Source of the DNA: Cryptomeria japonica
Taxonomy: Eukaryota; Streptophyta; Pinopsida; Cupressales; Cupressaceae
NCBI RefSeq assembly: GCF_030272615.1
Contig: NC_081414.1
Span: forward strand, 821,497,896-821,561,895
Direction of reading: 5' to 3'
Length of the DNA: 64,000 bases
The notes under the pieces are model-generated. The model saw nothing but the letters and a program-made list of their open reading frames with translations, was not told where the DNA came from and made no database searches. Below, one piece after another: positions 58,902 through 64,000 of the stretch (its first letter is position 1; the number at the start of each line of letters is the position of its first letter). A program made the position numbers and the translations under genes.

Positions 58902-60837
58902 TTTTTTGCTGAACCCGATGTGAAATAACCCCTTAACGATGTTTTGAGTGCTTTTGAGTTGTTTGCAGGTGAAAAACTCAAGAAACAGGGCAACTCGGAG
59001 GTTTCTGGGCACTTATGCGCCTGTGTGGGTGGGTTTTGCGCCTATGTTGAGGCATTGTGTGCCTGTGTAAGGTACACAGGCACATCTTGATGGGTTTTGC
59101 GCCTGTGTTGAGGCATTCTACGCCTGTGTAAAAATAAATAAATAAATTAAAAAAATAAAATTGGGTTTTACTTGCAAATTTGTTTGTTTTCATTCTGTTT
59201 TCTGCATTCTGGTTTTTCTTTGGTACTAATTCTTTGTGCAACATCTTAGCGTTACGTGTGATTAAGACTAAAAATGCAACTACTAACAAATCTTATGCAG
59301 GACGTGGTCAAAGACTCTCATTAAAACATCTTGCTTGCAATTTTTTTTTAAGTAGTTGCACATTTCATTTCTTAAAGGTTAATGAGCACCATGTATGTTT
59401 TGTCTGTTTTTAATTTGATTGCATGTTTTAACCCTTAGAATTGGGCCTACCTCTCGATTTTCCTGGCACTTCACACAGGCATTGGTGAGAGGGAATGACC
59501 CAAAGTGGTGACGGGCTAAAGCCAAGCTCTTCCGAACCACTCTAAATAACTATGGATGTAATGAAAGTTGTAGACAATGGGTGCTGGAATGGTATTGCGA
59601 TGATTTATTCACTGGATCAATACCCACCCGAATGGATGCCCTTACTAGAATCTCTTGTTTAGATGCCAAAATCCTTCTATCTGTTGGCTCAGGCGTTGTG
59701 ATACACGCATGCCGAAGACACCTCTCATGTACTCCATAGTTAGAGATAGCAAGTTCTTAGGAAGTGATGCCCCTTGAACTCGAAGCTTGGTATGCCCGAG
59801 AAGTGAGTGCACTGTAAGGGGGAGCCAGTGCTACCAAGCGTCTAGCTATCCGACTGAGTGTTGTATTTTATGGTTAGAGGATTCAACAGATATTGCCCTT
59901 GCCAGCCATAAGATTTGTTGTGAATGAGCATGATTGTCTTGGGTCTAAGTTCAAACATCTTGTCTTTTGTGATTGTCAAAAGTTGAATTATACAATTGTC
60001 ACAAAACATCATGTGTCAAACAAGTCCAAACATTGTCCAAACAAGGTTTTAAAAAGAGAACATTCATCCAACAAAGTTCAAAACATTTTCAAAACATGGC
60101 TTTCAAACACATTGAAAAACTTTGTCTCAACATTCATGTCACCTTAGGCTAGGTTTTGCATAGTCCAACTTAGGTCCTAGGACATATTGTCATCTCCCTT
60201 CATTTTAGTCCTTTTCATTGCAAGCATCCTCATTTTGCACTTAGTTTCAAAATAATTTCCCTAAGTTTGTATTTCATTGTCATATCCGAGCTAGATTTCC
60301 ATTTAGGTGACATTCGTGCATTATCCTTGTCATGCTAAAATTAGGTCTTGCCTAGGTTGCATTTTGCATATTCCAAGTCATTGGTCTTCGCATATCCTTA
60401 TCATTGTATTTTCATATCATATCCTTAGGTAATTTTCATGTCATATCCTAAGACATTGTCATAATCATTGCCTTCTTGCATTTAGTCTCACAAATTGGGT
60501 TTCTCAAACTTAAAAAAATCAAAACTTTGGATGATACCCTAAGTTGTTGTTAAGAAGTCTTGACCTTGTCTAAAACTTGTCCTTTTATTAATATTATTTT
60601 TGTCAAACCTAGCTTAGTATCCAAGCATATAGGTGAGACATTGTCAATTTGTCCTATTGTCATTTGGTCTTTTATCCTTTAAGGTCTTCGCTTCATTTCA
60701 ACTTCCCAAGGTTGTGTCTTTAGCTTTGCATTTCAAAAGTTTGTCTCCAAAAATTCAAAAGGTACAAAAACATTAAGTTGCAATGTCATCCTTTTAGGTT
60801 GCATTTGTCAATCCCATTAGTTGCATTGCATAGTGAT
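58902..60837 (+). other. Leader of element H
   Basis: About 1.9 kb without a supported ORF. It starts TTTTTTGCTGAACCCGATG, with no canonical initiator-Met primer site. At about 59,010-59,135 several GCGCCTGTGT/TTGAGGCATT units occur, including a TACACAGGCAC in opposite sense. A GTGTAAGGTACACAGG piece has a close match in the PMD intron of element G (GTGTAGGGTACACAGG). Confidence 0.7.
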
Positions 60838-63585
60838 ATGTTTGTTGAAATAAGGTCTCAACCCTCTTACGAAGCCATGTCATCACAATTGAGAAATCAA
60901 TCATGTCAATCCAATCTCTACATGTCTCAGAACTTGGATCAAACTTATCATGATGATGTAAATGTCCAAATACAAAAACTAGAGGAGAAACTAGCTCAAG
61001 AAAAGGAGATTTTGGAACAAAAAGTGAAAAACATTGAGAAGAATAGATCACAAATGTCCAAAACATTTAAGAAATTTCAAGGTCCAAACCCAAAATTTGA
61101 GCCAATTGATGTAAAATCTCTTATCAAACGATCAGACATACCATGTCTCATCTCTCAAATAGAGATGATGAAACAATTTCAAAAAACAAGCACAAATTTC
61201 AATCAAGTCCCAAATCAAAATTCATTTGGTCAAATTTCATTCAATCAAATCTCGAATCAACAACATATCCAACAAACACAACCAATGGTCCAACATATAC
61301 AACCAACACAACCAATGGTGGAATATCAACAAGTTCAACCAACATATCAATGTCAACAACCACAACCAAACATTCAAAAACAAAGGTTGCAGCCCACACC
61401 AAGCCAAGTTTCAAACATGTCAGAACAATTGAACCAATTCCAATATCAAAACATGACATCAAACCAAAAACAAGTTCAAATTCCAGATTCAACTGTGTCA
61501 AAACCTTGAAAGAAAGGTGGCCTTATTGCAAGGATCTTAAGGAAATTACCAAGTGAGTTCTTTGAGGAAGATCAAAATAATACACTTATGTCTAGCAATG
61601 CCTCATCCCCCCACAAACAAATTGACTCTCCAGTGGCATCTATCCCTACACCTTTAGAAGTTTTACAAGAACCTTCCATATTGTCCTCATCAAAAAATAC
61701 ACCCAAGGATGAAATTATCCAAGGGCTATCCATAGGTGATTTCCAAGATAATCCAATTCGTGATGCACATCCTTGTCATGTTTCAGAAATACAAGACCCA
61801 ATGCCACCATGCACTTTATTGCCATTACCTGTTTTAGAGGACCCCATTCGAAGTCCTTCTTCCTCATGTTCAAGCATTGATTCCTTGCCAAAATCCATCA
61901 CAAATGTTCAAAGTGCATCCCCTTCATGCCAAAACATTGATTCCTTGTTAGAATCCTCCATGCATATCCAAAGTCCAACCCCATGTCAAGAGGATAATTT
62001 AGAACATGAAGAAACGTGTCTTAAAAATATCAAGATCAAGATCCTGAAACCTTATCATCCCATCCAATTGTTGACTAGGACCCCATGTTCCCAGACACTC
62101 ATGATCCTATCCAAAGTCCTATTGACACTCCATTCCCCGAGCAAGATCAAGATATCCCAGTCCATCCAATCCCAAACGATCCCCTTCCATTTCATGCAAA
62201 AAATGTCCTTTCAAATCCCATTGGCATTCCACTTCCTAAGAAAGATCAAGATATCCTTTCCATCCTTTCCGATGATCCCATTGAAAGTCAACAGAAAAGC
62301 AACTTTAAAGAGGATTCCAATGATCTTCCTCCTTGTCAAGATCAAATTATTCCTTTAAATCCTCCACAAGATCCACTTGTTCCTCCATCTCCTTGTCTTA
62401 ATGCTCCATATACACTCCATGATCGCATTTCTTGTGATGATCCCATTATTTCTCCCATATCATCTCTTGAAGAGCCTATCATTGAACCATGTCCACTACA
62501 CAATCCTAGTCCCCCTCATGATCCTAATCCCCCTCATGATTCTAACGTGTCAGTGCAAGATGTTCATGAACCCTTGACATGCATAATGGGTTCTTCCACT
62601 TTGGTGCAATCTGATCCACTTCAAGATCTCATTATTTCTCTCATATCATATCCACCTCATAATGGACTCGCGTCTTCTTCCCAAAGAAAAGAGTATCCTA
62701 CAAGTCAAGATATTCATAAAGGCAAAGGAGTAGATCTCCATAAGCAAGAATCTCTCCATATCAAAGAAGATCTTAAGGGTCATGTCTACACAACTCACTC
62801 TCAAGACGTTGGTATCCCTTCATCAAAATCAAAACATACACCTTCCCCATCATACCTTCCATGCATCTTAGGTCCTTATATCCCTTCGTCCTCTATGCAA
62901 GGTCAGCAAAGTCACACATCCTTGAGTAAATTTCATCAATCCAAAATAAGTCCATTTCATTCATATCCATCCATGCATTCCTTTCCCCCTCCAAGCAATT
63001 TGGATGCCAAGCATAAAAGTCATAAGTCTAAAAGTCCACATGTATTCAAGGATCAACATGTCCAATATAATCAACATGTCAAAAACAAAGAAAAATTTGA
63101 TCTATAAAGAAAAGGAAAAATCCAAAAGGTCACAAAGGCCCATTTCTCAAAAACAAAAGTCAAATTATATATGGGTTCCTAAATCCCTTGTGCAAGCAAT
63201 GCACTCCATTGAACCACAAAAGCATGAAAAGTCAAAAACCATGTGGATCCCTAAGCAACTCTTTGAAGCACAAAAGCCTAAAGAAACATCAAAATTGGCG
63301 TCTAAAATTGCTATTCCTCCATCCAAATCTCTCAAATCTATTCCTCCATCACCTTCTTCACCTATTTTGGGCCCTTATGTTCGCAAATCCCTAGCTATTC
63401 CTTCATCAAAATCTCCATATCCAAAACCCACTCTTCCTCCATTAGTCCATCACCCCTCAAGGTGTGTGCCAATGTTGATGTTACCTTCATTTCCATCCGC
63501 TCAAGCCCAATTCTTCCAATACCCTATCCATTATCCAATGTATATTTTCTATCCTTCGATCCCTTTGATCCCATCCTTTGCATAA
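60838..63585 (+). pseudogene. Element H sense ORF: low-complexity Pro/Ser/Gln-rich protein
   Basis: A diverged copy of the element G sense ORF, starting MFVEIRSQPSYEAM and ending IPLIPSFA. It keeps the coiled-coil start, a shorter QPTQPMVQ repeat block, the Pro/Ser-rich body and the C-terminal MWIPKQLFEAQKPKE and HHPSRCVPM modules. It is broken by a TGA at 61,507 (after SKP) and frameshifts near 62,030 (in an A-run) and near 63,000-63,100. The fact that sequence like LPVLEDPIRSPSSSCSSIDS is nearly unchanged between the copies shows the protein was once maintained. Function unknown; a Gag-like role is only inferred from its position. Confidence 0.6.
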
Positions 63586-64000
63586 ATCCTCGCCTTAGTT
63601 TCATCTTATTTTCCATGTCCTTATCCTACCAACGTCTTTGAGCATACTTTTAAAGGTCATGGTCCATTTTTTTAAGGCTACTATCCAAAAAAAAAAAAAG
63701 ACGCTCGAGTCCTTCTTCCATCCCCTATCATGTGTCCATCTTCTATTGAAAAAGTCAAAATACAAAAAAAAATAAAAAATCAAAAGCTCAAAAATACAAA
63801 AAAATAAAAAATGTTCAAAAAAACAAAAAAAAAAAATTGAAAAAAAGTAAAGAAAAATAATTCGTCCTCTGGTGAAAACCTGGCAAACAGGCACTTTGGG
63901 CAAGTACCATGGTGAAAACCTGGCAAACAGGCACCATGTGTACAAGACTATTGCTTTGTTATCTATCATGACTCCTAGCTGTACTGTCCCCCCGCAGGTT
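63586..64000. repeat. Element H tail with CCTGGCAAACAGGC repeats and A-rich tracts
   Basis: The reverse complement of about 36,480-36,796 in element G. It contains long A-rich tracts (63,690-63,850) and two copies of GGTGAAAACCTGGCAAACAG at about 63,870-63,940. The element continues beyond the window. Confidence 0.75.

Noticed and set aside
58902-58925. A tRNA primer site for element H
   Set aside because: The sequence TTGCTGAACCCGATG does not match the initiator-Met site, and the G counterpart differs at several bases. I cannot assign a tRNA by eye.

Overview
The window is repetitive nuclear DNA of a large-genome seed plant. A gymnosperm is my best guess, inferred only from the density of old, nested LTR retrotransposons; nothing in the sequence fixes the species. 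I see no intact host gene, tRNA, rRNA or CRISPR array. Nearly everything can be assigned to LTR retrotransposons, almost all decayed by premature stops and small frameshifts.

Left part (1-20,707), elements on the minus strand. A Copia element (A) enters at the left edge with its gag start, tRNA primer site and 5' LTR, and sits inside the 3' LTR of a second family, called family 2 here. Family 2 has about 1.2-kb LTRs, a Copia-like primer site and purine tract, a coiled-coil gag with five zinc knuckles, and a second ORF of about 1,128 codons. It has no reverse transcriptase or integrase. It occurs as a tandem LTR-body-LTR-partial body-LTR array (1,383-10,855). Next come an inverted Copia LTR fragment (10,856-11,265), a second Copia element with all pol domains (about 11,640-17,461), and part of a third Copia lineage (17,462-20,707).

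Middle (21,190-29,820), plus strand. A Tat-type Ty3/gypsy pol remnant has a second, archaeal-type RNase H and an internal 272-bp tandem duplication. A fourth Copia element (LTR from 25,102) follows and is the host of a large nest.

Right part. Element G (29,821-43,317, 13.5 kb) is inserted in the Copia-4 reverse transcriptase with a 5-bp duplication (GTTAC). The Copia-4 3' LTR is split by element F (44,589-49,609, duplication ATACC) and then broken by element E (50,411-56,074). E is broken by a family 2 LTR (D, 56,075-57,286), which is broken by element H (57,287 to the window end), a relative of G in the opposite orientation.

The most interesting system is in G and E. Both lack visible pol, and both carry a two-exon gene for a plant mobile domain (PMD) protein just inside the 3' LTR, antisense to the retroelement. 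Exon 1 ends in phase 0 at a GTATGT donor in both, at the same protein position. An intron on this strand cannot be spliced out of the sense genomic RNA, which would explain its survival through retrotransposition. G and H also share a low-complexity sense ORF, a 47-bp LTR minisatellite whose copy number accounts for their LTR length difference, and CACAGGCGC-type repeats in the leader and in the PMD intron.

Premature stops are dominated by changes explained by C-to-T or G-to-A transitions at Gln and Trp codons. This can be checked inside the window because the two related Copia copies break at different positions.
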